Origin: Deltaproteobacteria bacterium
GTDB taxonomy: Bacteria > Desulfobacterota > Desulfobulbia > Desulfobulbales > BM004
Assembly: GCA_020346205.1 (NCBI GenBank)
Contig: CP070776.1
Location: 1,573,763 to 1,591,644 of the forward strand
Direction of reading: 5' to 3'
Length of the DNA: 17,882 nt
Positions 1 through 7,122 of this stretch are shown in pieces; positions within the stretch are counted from its first letter, which is position 1, and every line of letters begins with the position of its first letter. The notes under the pieces are model-generated. The model searched no databases. It was not told where the DNA came from and saw nothing but the letters and a program-made list of their open reading frames with translations. A program made the translations under genes and the position numbers.

Positions 1-130
1 TGATCTTGTAAACTTTTTAATCCGATGCCCCGTCTTATACTCCAAAAAGTCAAGTTCGCCAAAACTTAATCCTTATTCAATGGTACGGCAAATTTGATAA
101 TAAAATGATTATAAAAGGCTTGCTTGTACA

Positions 131-159
131 TTTACCGTGTAAAACATTATATCTATAAT
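131..159 (+). promoter_or_regulatory. Predicted sigma-70 promoter of the ECF sigma cassette
   Basis: A perfect TATAAT at 154-159 lies 17 bases after TTTACC at 131-136, which matches the -35 consensus at four of six positions. Transcription would start near 166 and leave a leader of about 80 bases before the sigma gene. I found no convincing ECF-type GGAAC element here, so self-activation by the encoded sigma factor is not visible. This is a prediction from motif match only. Confidence 0.42.
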
Positions 160-245
160 CATGATGGGTGAAGCAACAGTACAGGAGAAAATGTTGTATT
201 TCTTACATCGGGAATAGCTTTATTTACGGTTGATGTTACAGCAGA

Positions 246-851
246 ATGAAAACTGAAGATAAAAAAAATATGTCTCTGGAAATAGCGGCCCTTGTAAAGA
301 AAACCAGGGAAGGGAATCGTATAGGTTTTCAGGAACTTGTAAACATGTTTCAGGGGGACATTTATCGCTTGGCCTATTATAGGACTTTTTCACAGATGGA
401 CGCTGAGGACCTGACCCAAGAAGTTTTTGAACAGGCATACAAGAAATTAGACAGTCTTCAAGATCCGCAGCGATTTCGTTCCTGGCTATACAGTATAGCA
501 GTAAACCGGTGCAACGATTTCCTCAGGAAAAGAAAATACCTTGCAATGTTGCAGATGCGTAAAGCCCGGGAACAGGATTTTGATAGCACGGGTACGGATA
601 TGGACAACAGCTACGACGATAGAATTGAGAAAAAAAGGTTCTGGAAGCAGGTAAAATCAATGTTAAGTAAACTCTCATCCATGGAGCGAGAAGTTTTTAT
701 CCTGCGTTTTATGGACCATCGTAATATCAATGAAATAGCAGTTATCCTGAACAAAAATGAGAGCACAATAAAAACACATCTTTACCGAGCACTAAACAAG
801 GTGAGAGAACAATCTGATTTTTTTAAGGAATATAGGGAATCGATATTATGA
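246..851 (+). CDS. ECF-type RNA polymerase sigma factor (sigma-70 family)
   Basis: This is a 201-residue alternative sigma factor that would direct RNA polymerase to a small regulon. Region 2 spans about residues 28-97 and includes the acidic DAEDLTQEVF segment and the RFRSWLYSIAVNRCNDFLRKRK stretch typical of region 2.3-2.4. Region 4 spans about 140-190, with SSMEREVFILRF and a helix-turn-helix ending STIKTHLYRALNKVRE. There is no region 3, as expected for the ECF class. An in-frame stop at 231 limits how far upstream it can begin; ATG 246 and ATG 270 are both possible, and neither has a strong ribosome binding site. Its stop overlaps the start of the next gene by four bases (ATGA), so the two are translationally coupled. 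The following gene is the likely anti-sigma factor. The ECF subgroup and the target promoters cannot be told from this sequence. Confidence 0.93.
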   Translation: MKTEDKKNMSLEIAALVKKTREGNRIGFQELVNMFQGDIYRLAYYRTFSQMDAEDLTQEVFEQAYKKLDSLQDPQRFRSWLYSIAVNRCNDFLRKRKYLAMLQMRKAREQDFDSTGTDMDNSYDDRIEKKRFWKQVKSMLSKLSSMEREVFILRFMDHRNINEIAVILNKNESTIKTHLYRALNKVREQSDFFKEYRESIL

Positions 852-1399
852 AAGTACAGGATCAGAAACACCTGCCGGAAAAGCAGATTCTCTGGGCAGT
901 TATTGATGAGAAAGAACTTAGCGGAGAAGAGCAACAGCATCTTGCTGGATGTCCGCTTTGCAGAAATAAGGTTGGGCAGTTCAAGGAGGAGTTACAGTTG
1001 TTTGGCCAGAAAGCCAATCAGGCTGTTCCTCCGTTTTCAAAACCAGTAAAACTGCCGGATGAAAAGCCGGTGAATGTCAGTCATAATGCAGGCTGGCTCC
1101 CATTTTTTGGGGCAGCCGCCATGGTTAGTTTCGTTGTGTTTTTCTATTTTATGGGAATGAAAACCATGCCAACCACAAATTTAGCAACACTGCAGAACCA
1201 GGAAAGTTTACTGGAGGATGAATCCCTGATGCGAGAAATTTCAGAGATGGTGGAATATCCGCTGCCTGAGTCTTTGTATGAATTAACCGGTGATGACGAA
1301 GTTGGTTTTGAAGAAGATTTTTTACAGTTTGTTGTTCCTGATATTCAAAATGATTTTCAATCTGAAATTATTAATCAAGGAGGGGTTAAGCAATGTTAA
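848..1399 (+). CDS. Putative zinc-finger anti-sigma factor, single-pass membrane protein
   Basis: The 183-residue product has the layout of a membrane-bound anti-sigma factor. A cytoplasmic N-terminus carries H31-x3-C35-x2-C38, the zinc-binding pattern of the ZAS/zf-HC2 anti-sigma domain. A hydrophobic segment at about 83-104 would cross the inner membrane, and a short acidic C-terminal domain (about 105-183) would face the periplasm. It overlaps the sigma gene by four bases and the next gene by seven, so all three are coupled. The inferred role is to hold the sigma factor inactive until a periplasmic signal releases it. The periplasmic part is small and strongly acidic (many Glu and Asp), and I do not recognise it. 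Assignment rests on context plus the zinc motif; family-wide similarity outside that motif is low. Confidence 0.8.
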   Translation: MKVQDQKHLPEKQILWAVIDEKELSGEEQQHLAGCPLCRNKVGQFKEELQLFGQKANQAVPPFSKPVKLPDEKPVNVSHNAGWLPFFGAAAMVSFVVFFYFMGMKTMPTTNLATLQNQESLLEDESLMREISEMVEYPLPESLYELTGDDEVGFEEDFLQFVVPDIQNDFQSEIINQGGVKQC

Positions 1400-1866
1400 G
1401 AAAAAGTGCCTGGATCGGATTGTTGTTTTTTGTATTTCTCCTGCCATCAATACTATTGGCTCAGGAGACGATGCATGGCAAATGGTGGCATAATAAAACA
1501 ATCATTAATGAATTGGAATTGACAGATCATGAAAGAAAAGAACTGGACGCAAGATATACAGAAAGCCGCCGGAAAATGATAAAACTCAAAAGCGATATTG
1601 AGAGGAACAGGTTTGAGTTGGACTTGCTTCTTGATATGAAGGAAATAGACAGAGAAAAGATTATGGAGCATTATGATAACCTTGAGCAGGCCAGGACAGA
1701 ATTGTCGAAGCAGCGATTTCAGATGCTTATGGATGTAAGAGAGACCATAGGGGCTGAAAGGTATCAGGAGTTGAAAGCTATGCACCGTGACAGGGACAGA
1801 AAAGACAGCAAAAGGTCCTCAGGAGAAAGACCATCGCACAGGGATAAGTATAAAAACAGGTATTAG
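1393..1866 (+). CDS. Spy/CpxP-like periplasmic protein (metal-sensor/chaperone type)
   Basis: This is a 157-residue exported protein. Residues 1-23 form a signal peptide (MLRK, a long hydrophobic core, then LLA before QE). The mature part is almost wholly helical and charged. It has an ELTDHERKELD segment at about 41-51 that resembles the LTxxQ-type repeat of Spy/CpxP and the Metal_resist family, followed by a long amphipathic helix with LDLLLDMKEIDREKI. A His/Trp cluster (H28, W31, W32, H33) lies just after the signal peptide, and the C-terminus is very basic. A strong AAGGAGG at 1377-1383 precedes the ATG, although the start lies inside the upstream gene. Family members bind metals or unfolded proteins in the periplasm; CnrX, for example, passes a metal signal to an anti-sigma factor. 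By analogy this protein may sense or answer the stress that activates the sigma factor. The ligand is unknown. Confidence 0.75.
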   Translation: MLRKSAWIGLLFFVFLLPSILLAQETMHGKWWHNKTIINELELTDHERKELDARYTESRRKMIKLKSDIERNRFELDLLLDMKEIDREKIMEHYDNLEQARTELSKQRFQMLMDVRETIGAERYQELKAMHRDRDRKDSKRSSGERPSHRDKYKNRY

Positions 1867-1893
1867 TGCACAATCAATAGCTGAATGGGAGAT

Positions 1894-3216
1894 TTAAAAT
1901 TGTGAGTCAATAATGAAATTGATGATCTCGAGATGCCTCTTGGTAACACCTCGGTGGTGCAGAACCAGGGCCTGGGCCTGTTCCCCCATCTCTTTTCTGA
2001 GCGGGGCATCAACGAGCAGTTGTTTTAATATTTCAAAAATATCATCTTCATCATGACAGATAATAGCTGCACTTTTTTTCAGCAGATCGGATGAAATCTC
2101 TGTAAAGTCGTCCATATATGGACCGAAGAGAATGGGCTTGCCAAAGGCTGCAGGCTCAAGGGGATTATGACCCCCGTCAGGAACCAGGCTGCCGCCTACA
2201 AAAGCAATATCACAAAAACTATACATGCGTGACAGTTCTCCCATGGTATCGAGGATGAGCAATGGGGCTCCGGGGAACTCTTCATCCTGTAAGGGTGCTG
2301 TTCGCTGCCTCACTGTCAATCCCAGGCTGTCTGCAATTTCTTTAATTTCATGACCCCGTTCCACCTTACGGGGTGCTACAACAAGAAACAGGTTCGGAAA
2401 AAGCAGGGATAGGCGCTTATAGGCTGACAGGATTGAGAACTCCTCTCCTGCATGAGTGGATCCGGCTATCCAGACAATTTTTTCCGGAGATATACCGAAT
2501 TGTTTACGGTAAAAAGAAGTTGGTCGCTGTTCCTGATCCCAGCCTACAGTGTCAGGGAGTACCGCGTCATATTTCAGATTTCCCAGAGCTTTTACCCTGT
2601 CTGCATTCACTCCCAGGTCAATCATCTTTTGGGCATCAGCGGATGTTTGCATTGAAATGAACCTGAAAATTTTAAACATGGGCAGAAAGATAAATCTGAA
2701 CCTCTGGTATCGGGCAAAAGAACTTTGAGATATGCGGCCGTTGACCAGGATCGCTGAAGTATTTTTTTTCTCAAGGATGTGGAGGAAATTTGGCCAGAAA
2801 TCAGTCTCGATCAAGATGAAAAGATCCGCATCAATACAGTTAATGAACTTTTGGGAAACACTATAGAGGTCAAGAGGAAACGGTACGAAAAGATCTACAT
2901 CGTCAGCCATGACCTCCCTGGATAGTTCTTCCCCTGTCTTGGTTGAGGCGGAAAAAATTAGACCAATGTCCGGATAGGCTGAGCGCAATTTCTTTACGAG
3001 CGGCTGTGCAGAAAGAACTTCACCTACTGAAAGGGCATGCACCCAGATACGTTTCTTGCCATCGGGAAGCTTTTGAGTAAGTTCCTCAATGCCAAAACCC
3101 AATCGTAAAAGTATTCTGCCACGGTACTTAAGGGAAACGATTGCTTTGACTAAAAGCAGAGGAGATAATAGTATCAGGCCGATGACCTGAAATATGTTGT
3201 AGAAAATTATACTCAT
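1894..3216 (-). CDS. waaA: 3-deoxy-D-manno-octulosonic acid (Kdo) transferase
   Basis: WaaA (KdtA) transfers Kdo from CMP-Kdo to lipid A precursor at the inner face of the cytoplasmic membrane. The 440-residue length is normal for the family. An N-terminal hydrophobic anchor (about 5-28) is followed by RLGF and then WVHALSVGE, in which E66 corresponds to the family's catalytic glutamate. The C-terminal GT-B half shows WIAGSTHAGEE, VVAPRKVERG and GGSLVPDGGHNPLEPAAFGKPILFGPYM, the nucleotide-sugar binding region. Whether it adds one, two or more Kdo units cannot be read from the sequence. It is convergent with the ECF cassette (27 bases apart, no terminator seen) and divergent from rsmE. lpxB and msbA, which act before and after it, lie further along this window on the opposite strand. 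Confidence 0.95.
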   Translation of the reverse strand: MSIIFYNIFQVIGLILLSPLLLVKAIVSLKYRGRILLRLGFGIEELTQKLPDGKKRIWVHALSVGEVLSAQPLVKKLRSAYPDIGLIFSASTKTGEELSREVMADDVDLFVPFPLDLYSVSQKFINCIDADLFILIETDFWPNFLHILEKKNTSAILVNGRISQSSFARYQRFRFIFLPMFKIFRFISMQTSADAQKMIDLGVNADRVKALGNLKYDAVLPDTVGWDQEQRPTSFYRKQFGISPEKIVWIAGSTHAGEEFSILSAYKRLSLLFPNLFLVVAPRKVERGHEIKEIADSLGLTVRQRTAPLQDEEFPGAPLLILDTMGELSRMYSFCDIAFVGGSLVPDGGHNPLEPAAFGKPILFGPYMDDFTEISSDLLKKSAAIICHDEDDIFEILKQLLVDAPLRKEMGEQAQALVLHHRGVTKRHLEIINFIIDSQF

Positions 3217-3277
3217 GGAAAAGTGTATTTGATAATTCGTTTTTGTATCTTATATGATCCACATGGGGATGACGGAT

Positions 3278-3283
3278 TATAAT
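3278..3283 (+). promoter_or_regulatory. Possible -10 element in the waaA/rsmE divergent region
   Basis: The 110-base gap between divergent waaA and rsmE contains ATTATAAT, which reads as TATAAT on the plus strand at 3278-3283. Because the octamer is palindromic, it also reads as TATAAT on the minus strand, a few bases shifted. No good -35 hexamer lies 16-18 bases upstream on either strand, so this is only a candidate core promoter. Confidence 0.2.
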
Positions 3284-3326
3284 GATACAAATTTTACATA
3301 TTTAACCACTAATAAAAACAATTACA

Positions 3327-4079
3327 ATGAACTTGCTTCTTTTTGAACCAAATGAAATTAAGAATGACGATTCTGTTTCTCTAAAAGACAGACGATCAGA
3401 ACATATAGTTAGAATCCTGGGTTGCAAGCCTGGAGATATAATTAGAGCAGGTATGATTAATGGCCCAGTGGGTACAGCTAAGATCCTTTCAATACAAGGA
3501 AAGGGTAAGTGTGCAGAAGTGGTTTTGCATTTTTCTGCTCATGGTGAGTTGCCTAAACAGCCTGAAATTGATGTTGTCATGGGCATGATGCGGCCAATAA
3601 TGCTCAAACGGGTTTTGGCTCAGTTAGCCTCACTCGGAGTAGGTAAAATATTTCTAATCAATGCTCACTTGGTTGAAAAAAGTTTTTTCAATGCCAGTCT
3701 GCTTAAAAATGAAAAATATCGAACCTATCTTATTGAAGGGCTGGAACAGGCAAAAGATACACGTTTGCCACAGGTTTCTATTCATAAACGTTTTAAACCG
3801 TTTATTGAGGATTTTATCCCTTTAATTGCTGATAATTATAACAGGATGCTGGTCGCCCACCCTGAAGGCGGTTCTGATCTGAAACAGGCTGTCGGCAATG
3901 CAATTAAGGGAAGAACACTTTTGGCTGTGGGACCTGAAGGAGGTTGGATTGACTTTGAGATAGAAAAGTTTACCGAATGTTCATTTGTACCTGTCAGCAT
4001 GGGATCCAGGGTCCTGCGCACTGATACAGCCGTTGTGTCACTGCTGGCTCAACTCATGTTATTGAGAGGCGAATCTTGA
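3327..4079 (+). CDS. rsmE: 16S rRNA (uracil-1498 N3)-methyltransferase RsmE
   Basis: RsmE methylates N3 of U1498 in the decoding region of 16S rRNA, using S-adenosylmethionine. The 250-residue product has the expected N-terminal PUA-like RNA-binding domain (MNLLLFEPNEI, then the HIVRILGCKPGDII segment) and a C-terminal SPOUT fold. The diagnostic SAM-binding knot motifs are present: GPEGGW at 202-207 and SMGSRVLRTDTA at 224-235. Length is normal for the family. The start lacks an obvious Shine-Dalgarno sequence but agrees with the usual family N-terminus. It stands alone: waaA is divergent upstream and the next gene downstream is convergent. Many genomes keep rsmE next to prmA; that partner is not seen here. 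Confidence 0.95.
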   Translation: MNLLLFEPNEIKNDDSVSLKDRRSEHIVRILGCKPGDIIRAGMINGPVGTAKILSIQGKGKCAEVVLHFSAHGELPKQPEIDVVMGMMRPIMLKRVLAQLASLGVGKIFLINAHLVEKSFFNASLLKNEKYRTYLIEGLEQAKDTRLPQVSIHKRFKPFIEDFIPLIADNYNRMLVAHPEGGSDLKQAVGNAIKGRTLLAVGPEGGWIDFEIEKFTECSFVPVSMGSRVLRTDTAVVSLLAQLMLLRGES

Positions 4080-4192
4080 TCTTTGGGAAACTGTACCATG
4101 CAACCTCGAGCACAAAACTATCTAAAATATTATTTTAACTGAATTTCTGACCCATCCAAGTGTTGAAAGATAAACTCATTAAAGTATATTTA

Positions 4193-4825
4193 TTACTTGT
4201 TATTTACCTTATCTAGGCTTTCAAAATATAGCTTCCCGACCGCTTGATATTCACCATTTAAGCTTTGGTAACGGATTGAAAATTCTACTAGTCCCAAACG
4301 TTCAGCGTATACATTTTGCCAGGTGTCGATAAAGTCTTTTCCCCTATATGTGCACTCGGTGATAATAACAAGTCTTTCCTGATCAGCAATATTTCTTGTC
4401 TCTCTTCCAGAAATTTTGCAGTTATAAATTATATCTCCCTCTGAAGAGTTCTTGCCTTGGATTTTCCATTTTGATTTATTGGGGGTCAAAGGCTTCTTAA
4501 GTAATATTGTTTCACCCCAATTACTAATTTGTAAAAGTTTATCGCCTATAACTTGAAGTATGTAATTGTTCTCTATAAATTTTGGTTCACCAGGGGGCCT
4601 AGGAACATAGTCCGGAATTTTTGTGTAATTCTTTATTTTAAGGCTGTTTGTGCCACTTGAGATGCCAATCATCTCAACCATTGAACCATCATCTGGATCT
4701 CTCAAGGTGGTTTTATAGCCTTCTTGAGGGCCCAGAAACAAAGAAAGAGAAGCTTCATCCCTTGTGCAGGAACAGTTAAGGAAAATAAGGATGAGGAAGA
4801 AACAAGAGAGGTTGAAGTATTTCAC
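4193..4825 (-). CDS. Predicted exported lipoprotein of unknown function
   Basis: I do not recognise this 210-residue protein. It begins with a short basic start and a hydrophobic core (residues 4-16) that leads to C18 and C20. The latter is a plausible lipidation site, although the lipobox (LNCSC) is not ideal. The mature part reads as beta-rich and polar, with GDGS-like turns, a proline-rich stretch (YVPRPPGEPKF) and, near the end, a pattern TYRGKDFIDTWQNVYAERLGLVEFSIRY. The last looks like the repeated beta-strand motif seen in secreted proteins that describe themselves through a 'YAxGxGLV' strand. The gene looks noticeably more AT-rich than its neighbours, which may mean recent acquisition or weak constraint. 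No strong ribosome binding site is visible. It follows the small secreted protein gene by 106 bases, so co-transcription is possible but unproven. Confidence concerns its being a real gene, not its role. Confidence 0.65.
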   Translation of the reverse strand: MKYFNLSCFFLILIFLNCSCTRDEASLSLFLGPQEGYKTTLRDPDDGSMVEMIGISSGTNSLKIKNYTKIPDYVPRPPGEPKFIENNYILQVIGDKLLQISNWGETILLKKPLTPNKSKWKIQGKNSSEGDIIYNCKISGRETRNIADQERLVIITECTYRGKDFIDTWQNVYAERLGLVEFSIRYQSLNGEYQAVGKLYFESLDKVNNK

Positions 4826-4884
4826 TACTCTATAAAACTCATAAGAGATTTGTTATATAAACATCCTCGCCATTTAACTGGTTT

Positions 4885-4909
4885 ATAACTTTATCCAAAC
4901 TAAAGTTAT
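4885..4909. repeat. AT-rich inverted repeat between two secreted-protein genes
   Basis: A 9-base perfect stem (ATAACTTTA at 4885-4893 with its complement at 4901-4909) encloses a 7-base loop. It lies in the 106-base gap upstream of the lipoprotein gene. It is not followed by a T-run on either strand, so a terminator role is unlikely. It could be an operator or chance AT-rich pairing. Confidence 0.3.
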
Positions 4910-4931
4910 TGTTCAGCGTGAGGGCAAATTG

Positions 4932-5192
4932 TCACTTGTTATGCTCTGAAGGCATCCACTTAGAAGGGTCAGGAGGATAAACTATCTCATCGCTAAGATC
5001 GCCAGCATTGTCGGGAACATTGAACCTTCTAAATGTTTCTTCTGCCTTGTCGTATTCATCCTGGCCTACCCATTTACTTCCTGTCCAGTACTTATTTCCT
5101 GCTTTAGTGTCTGTCTGATCTGTTCCAACAGGATGAGCTAAAGCAGAAGAAGTTACTAGTAAAAATGCACACAACAAAACCATGATTTTCAT
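4932..5192 (-). CDS. Small secreted protein, unknown function
   Basis: An 86-residue protein that I do not recognise. Residues 1-19 form a clean signal peptide (MKIMVLLCAFLLVTSSALA) with cleavage expected before HP, giving a mature protein of about 67 residues. The mature part holds an aromatic, glycine-bearing core (NKYWTGSKWVGQDEYDKAEETF), a proline-rich acidic tail (DEIVYPPDPSKWMPS) and no cysteine. A strong GGAGG (complement of 5199-5203) lies six bases before the ATG, and a TATAAT-containing promoter sits just upstream, so it is very likely a real and well-translated gene. It lies 63 bases beyond the end of murJ on the same strand. Nothing in the sequence gives a binding partner or activity. 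The YWTGxKWV pattern might be a small ligand- or surface-binding motif, but this is a guess. Confidence 0.75.
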   Translation of the reverse strand: MKIMVLLCAFLLVTSSALAHPVGTDQTDTKAGNKYWTGSKWVGQDEYDKAEETFRRFNVPDNAGDLSDEIVYPPDPSKWMPSEHNK

Positions 5193-5212
5193 TCGAAACC
5201 TCCACTTGTTTA

Positions 5213-5241
5213 ATTATACTGAGTAACTGAGGATTCTATAA
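5213..5241 (-). promoter_or_regulatory. Predicted promoter of the small secreted protein gene
   Basis: On the minus strand TATAAT (complement of 5213-5218) lies 17 bases after TTATAG (complement of 5236-5241), a poor -35 with three of six matches. The start would be near 5206, leaving a leader of about 14 bases that just includes the GGAGG site. This would let the gene be expressed apart from murJ. Confidence 0.4.
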
Positions 5242-5255
5242 ACTGATCCATAATC

Positions 5256-6842
5256 TCAATTTCTTTTTAAGAACTTATCCACCAGCATTTTGATTTCCTG
5301 GAGCTTTAAAAGATAAAGCACGATTCCATATAATAGCGCTCCTGATGCGACAAAGAAAAACACCCCGATTAATTCGTAGAAAAAACCCTTTTGCAGCCAT
5401 TCAAAAAGTAGAGTTCCAGATATATAAAGATAGACTCCCATTATGAAGGCTGCAGTAAGTACTTTTCCTAATCCGGTTAATAAATAGTTTATGGAATATC
5501 CCTCAAGTTTCCAGTACAGGATTATACCTAAAAAGAAAAAATTGGCAGTCATGGCCCCGGAGATTGACAATGCCATGGCTTTGTGCTCCAGGGTGGTTAT
5601 GGTGACAAGAATAATAAGGATATTTGCTGCAACTGCCAGGAAACTACCAACCACTGGATAACGGGTATTGCCAAGGGCATAGAAAACGGGCACCATCACT
5701 TTTACAGAGGCATAGGCAAAGAGGCCCAACGCGTAAAAACGCAGGGCCTCTGCAGTTTTGAATGTGTCCGCTGCAGTAAAGTTGCCATGTTCAAATATTA
5801 ACCGGATGATGGGCTCAGAAAGAAGGATAAGACCAACAGTTGCGGGAATGGTCAGGGAAAAGGCCATGGTCAGTGACGAAGTAAATGTTTCCTTTAGACG
5901 TATAAAGTCCTTTGTAGCAGCCTGGCGGGATAAAAGGGGCAGGGCGGCCACAGAGATAGCTACACCGAAAACACCAACAGGAAATTGAAAGAAGCGAAAT
6001 GCGTAGTTCAGCCAGGAAAGGCTTCCTTCCTGCAGGGATGAGGCAAAATAAGTATTAATGAATACGTTTATCTGTAAGGCGGCAAGACCAAACACTGCAG
6101 GAGCCATAAGTTTTAAGATACGATGCAGTCCTGGATCTTTGAGATTAAGGTGCGGCATGAACTTGAAGTCTGTATTGAAAAGAGAAGGAAGTTGTCCTCC
6201 CAATTGCAGCATGCCGCCAATCAGGGTGCCAATGGCCATGCCGACTATGGAGGGTTGTCCATTCTCACCCAGCAGGAAAGCGAGGCTCACTCCACCGATA
6301 ATGGAACCGAGATTGAAAAAACTAGATGCAAGTGCAGGAATGAAAAAACGCCCCTTGGTGTTTAGAATTCCCATGACCACGGAAGAAAGTGATATAAACA
6401 TCAGGAACGGGAACATGATCATGGTGAGAAGGTGCGTTAAGGCTACCTTATCAGGGATTTTCTCAAAATCTGCATCAACCAGGGCCAGGACTATTTTATC
6501 AGCAAAGAGTATGCCGAGAAGGGTGATGATGCTGAGCAGGATGGTAACAAAAACGAGAACATTACCTGCCAGTTTCCAGGTAGCTTCCGGACCACGTGTC
6601 TCATCATAGTCAGAGAAAACAGTCACAAAGGCTGCACTTAAAGCGCCTTCACCAAAGAGGTCCCGAAGAAGATTTGGGATCCTGAAGGCGACTACAAAAG
6701 CGTCAAAGGCAAATCCGGCACCGAACAGGACTGCAAATGCCTGTTCTCTGATAAGGCCCAGTACCCGGCTGCACATGACAGCTATGCTCACCTTCGAGGC
6801 TGATCGAGCTATTTTCCCTGTATCTTCCGCCGGTTGTTGCAT
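5256..6842 (-). CDS. murJ: Lipid II flippase MurJ (MviN)
   Basis: MurJ moves lipid II, the peptidoglycan building block, across the cytoplasmic membrane. The 528-residue length fits the family, which has 14 membrane helices of the MATE/MOP fold. The diagnostic N-terminus is clear: SKVSIAVMCSRVLGLIREQAFAVLFGAG, with the conserved SRxLGLxRE, followed by FDAFVVAFRIPNLLRDLFGEGALSAAFVTVF. Mid-protein features such as FPVGVFGVAISVAALPLLSRQAA and IFEHGNF also match. An alternative reading as a general O-antigen flippase is much less likely given these motifs. The start ATG has no strong Shine-Dalgarno sequence. It is divergent from the EF-G-like gene across 280 bases and heads a minus-strand group with two secreted-protein genes, of which at least the first probably has its own promoter. 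Confidence 0.96.
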   Translation of the reverse strand: MQQPAEDTGKIARSASKVSIAVMCSRVLGLIREQAFAVLFGAGFAFDAFVVAFRIPNLLRDLFGEGALSAAFVTVFSDYDETRGPEATWKLAGNVLVFVTILLSIITLLGILFADKIVLALVDADFEKIPDKVALTHLLTMIMFPFLMFISLSSVVMGILNTKGRFFIPALASSFFNLGSIIGGVSLAFLLGENGQPSIVGMAIGTLIGGMLQLGGQLPSLFNTDFKFMPHLNLKDPGLHRILKLMAPAVFGLAALQINVFINTYFASSLQEGSLSWLNYAFRFFQFPVGVFGVAISVAALPLLSRQAATKDFIRLKETFTSSLTMAFSLTIPATVGLILLSEPIIRLIFEHGNFTAADTFKTAEALRFYALGLFAYASVKVMVPVFYALGNTRYPVVGSFLAVAANILIILVTITTLEHKAMALSISGAMTANFFFLGIILYWKLEGYSINYLLTGLGKVLTAAFIMGVYLYISGTLLFEWLQKGFFYELIGVFFFVASGALLYGIVLYLLKLQEIKMLVDKFLKRN

Positions 6843-6943
6843 TTAATAGGTAAGAGAAAGTTTAAGAGTTCATATCATTCATGAAAATTAAACAAAATTT
6901 TTGCTACTCTAGCAAGCTAATGCAAAGAAGACAATGTTCTTGC

Positions 6944-6973
6944 TTGACTTTGCCTCAGCCTTAGTAATAGTAT
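6944..6973 (+). promoter_or_regulatory. Possible promoter of the EF-G-like gene
   Basis: TTGACT at 6944-6949 (five of six consensus bases) is followed after 18 bases by TAGTAT at 6968-6973 (four of six). Transcription from here would give a leader of about 140 bases before the ATG at 7123. Just after it, TGCATTC occurs twice (6973-6979 and 6983-6989), ten bases apart, which could be a regulator site. Motif match only. Confidence 0.33.
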
Positions 6974-7055
6974 GCATTCCTTTGCATTCTGTATTAACTT
7001 TGCCCATAAATGCACATGTGGCATAAGTGTTTGATATAAAGAGGAATAATCGTTT

Positions 7056-7082
7056 GGGGTTTTGTGATACACAAGACACCCC
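7056..7082 (+). promoter_or_regulatory. Imperfect hairpin in the leader of the EF-G-like gene
   Basis: GGGGT at 7056-7060 pairs with ACCCC at 7078-7082, and TTGTG at 7062-7066 pairs with CACAA at 7070-7074, with a one-base and a three-base internal gap and a three-base loop. It lies 31 bases before the Shine-Dalgarno sequence of the EF-G-like gene. There is no T-run after it, so it is not an intrinsic terminator. It may be an RNA leader structure or a protein-binding site. Confidence 0.3.
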
Positions 7083-7122
7083 GATGTGAAACACTTGTTT
7101 GAGTTACAAATTGGAGGGTTAC

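Noticed and set aside
1869..1904. CACAAT...ATTGTG as a terminator between the ECF cassette and waaA
   Set aside because: Only six base pairs with a 24-base loop and no T-run on either strand.
6058..6609. 183-codon plus-strand ORF opposite murJ
   Set aside because: It is antisense to a clear MurJ sequence and its composition (Arg, Met, Pro, Ser rich) is that of a shadow frame.
6909..7094. Minus-strand 61-codon ORF in the murJ/EF-G intergenic region
   Set aside because: No ribosome binding site, unusual composition (many Cys, His and Lys) and it lies across the likely promoter and leader of the EF-G-like gene.
7099..7122. TTG start for the EF-G-like protein, adding eight residues
   Set aside because: The strong GGAGG at 7113-7117 would lie inside the coding sequence, and it is placed correctly for ATG 7123.
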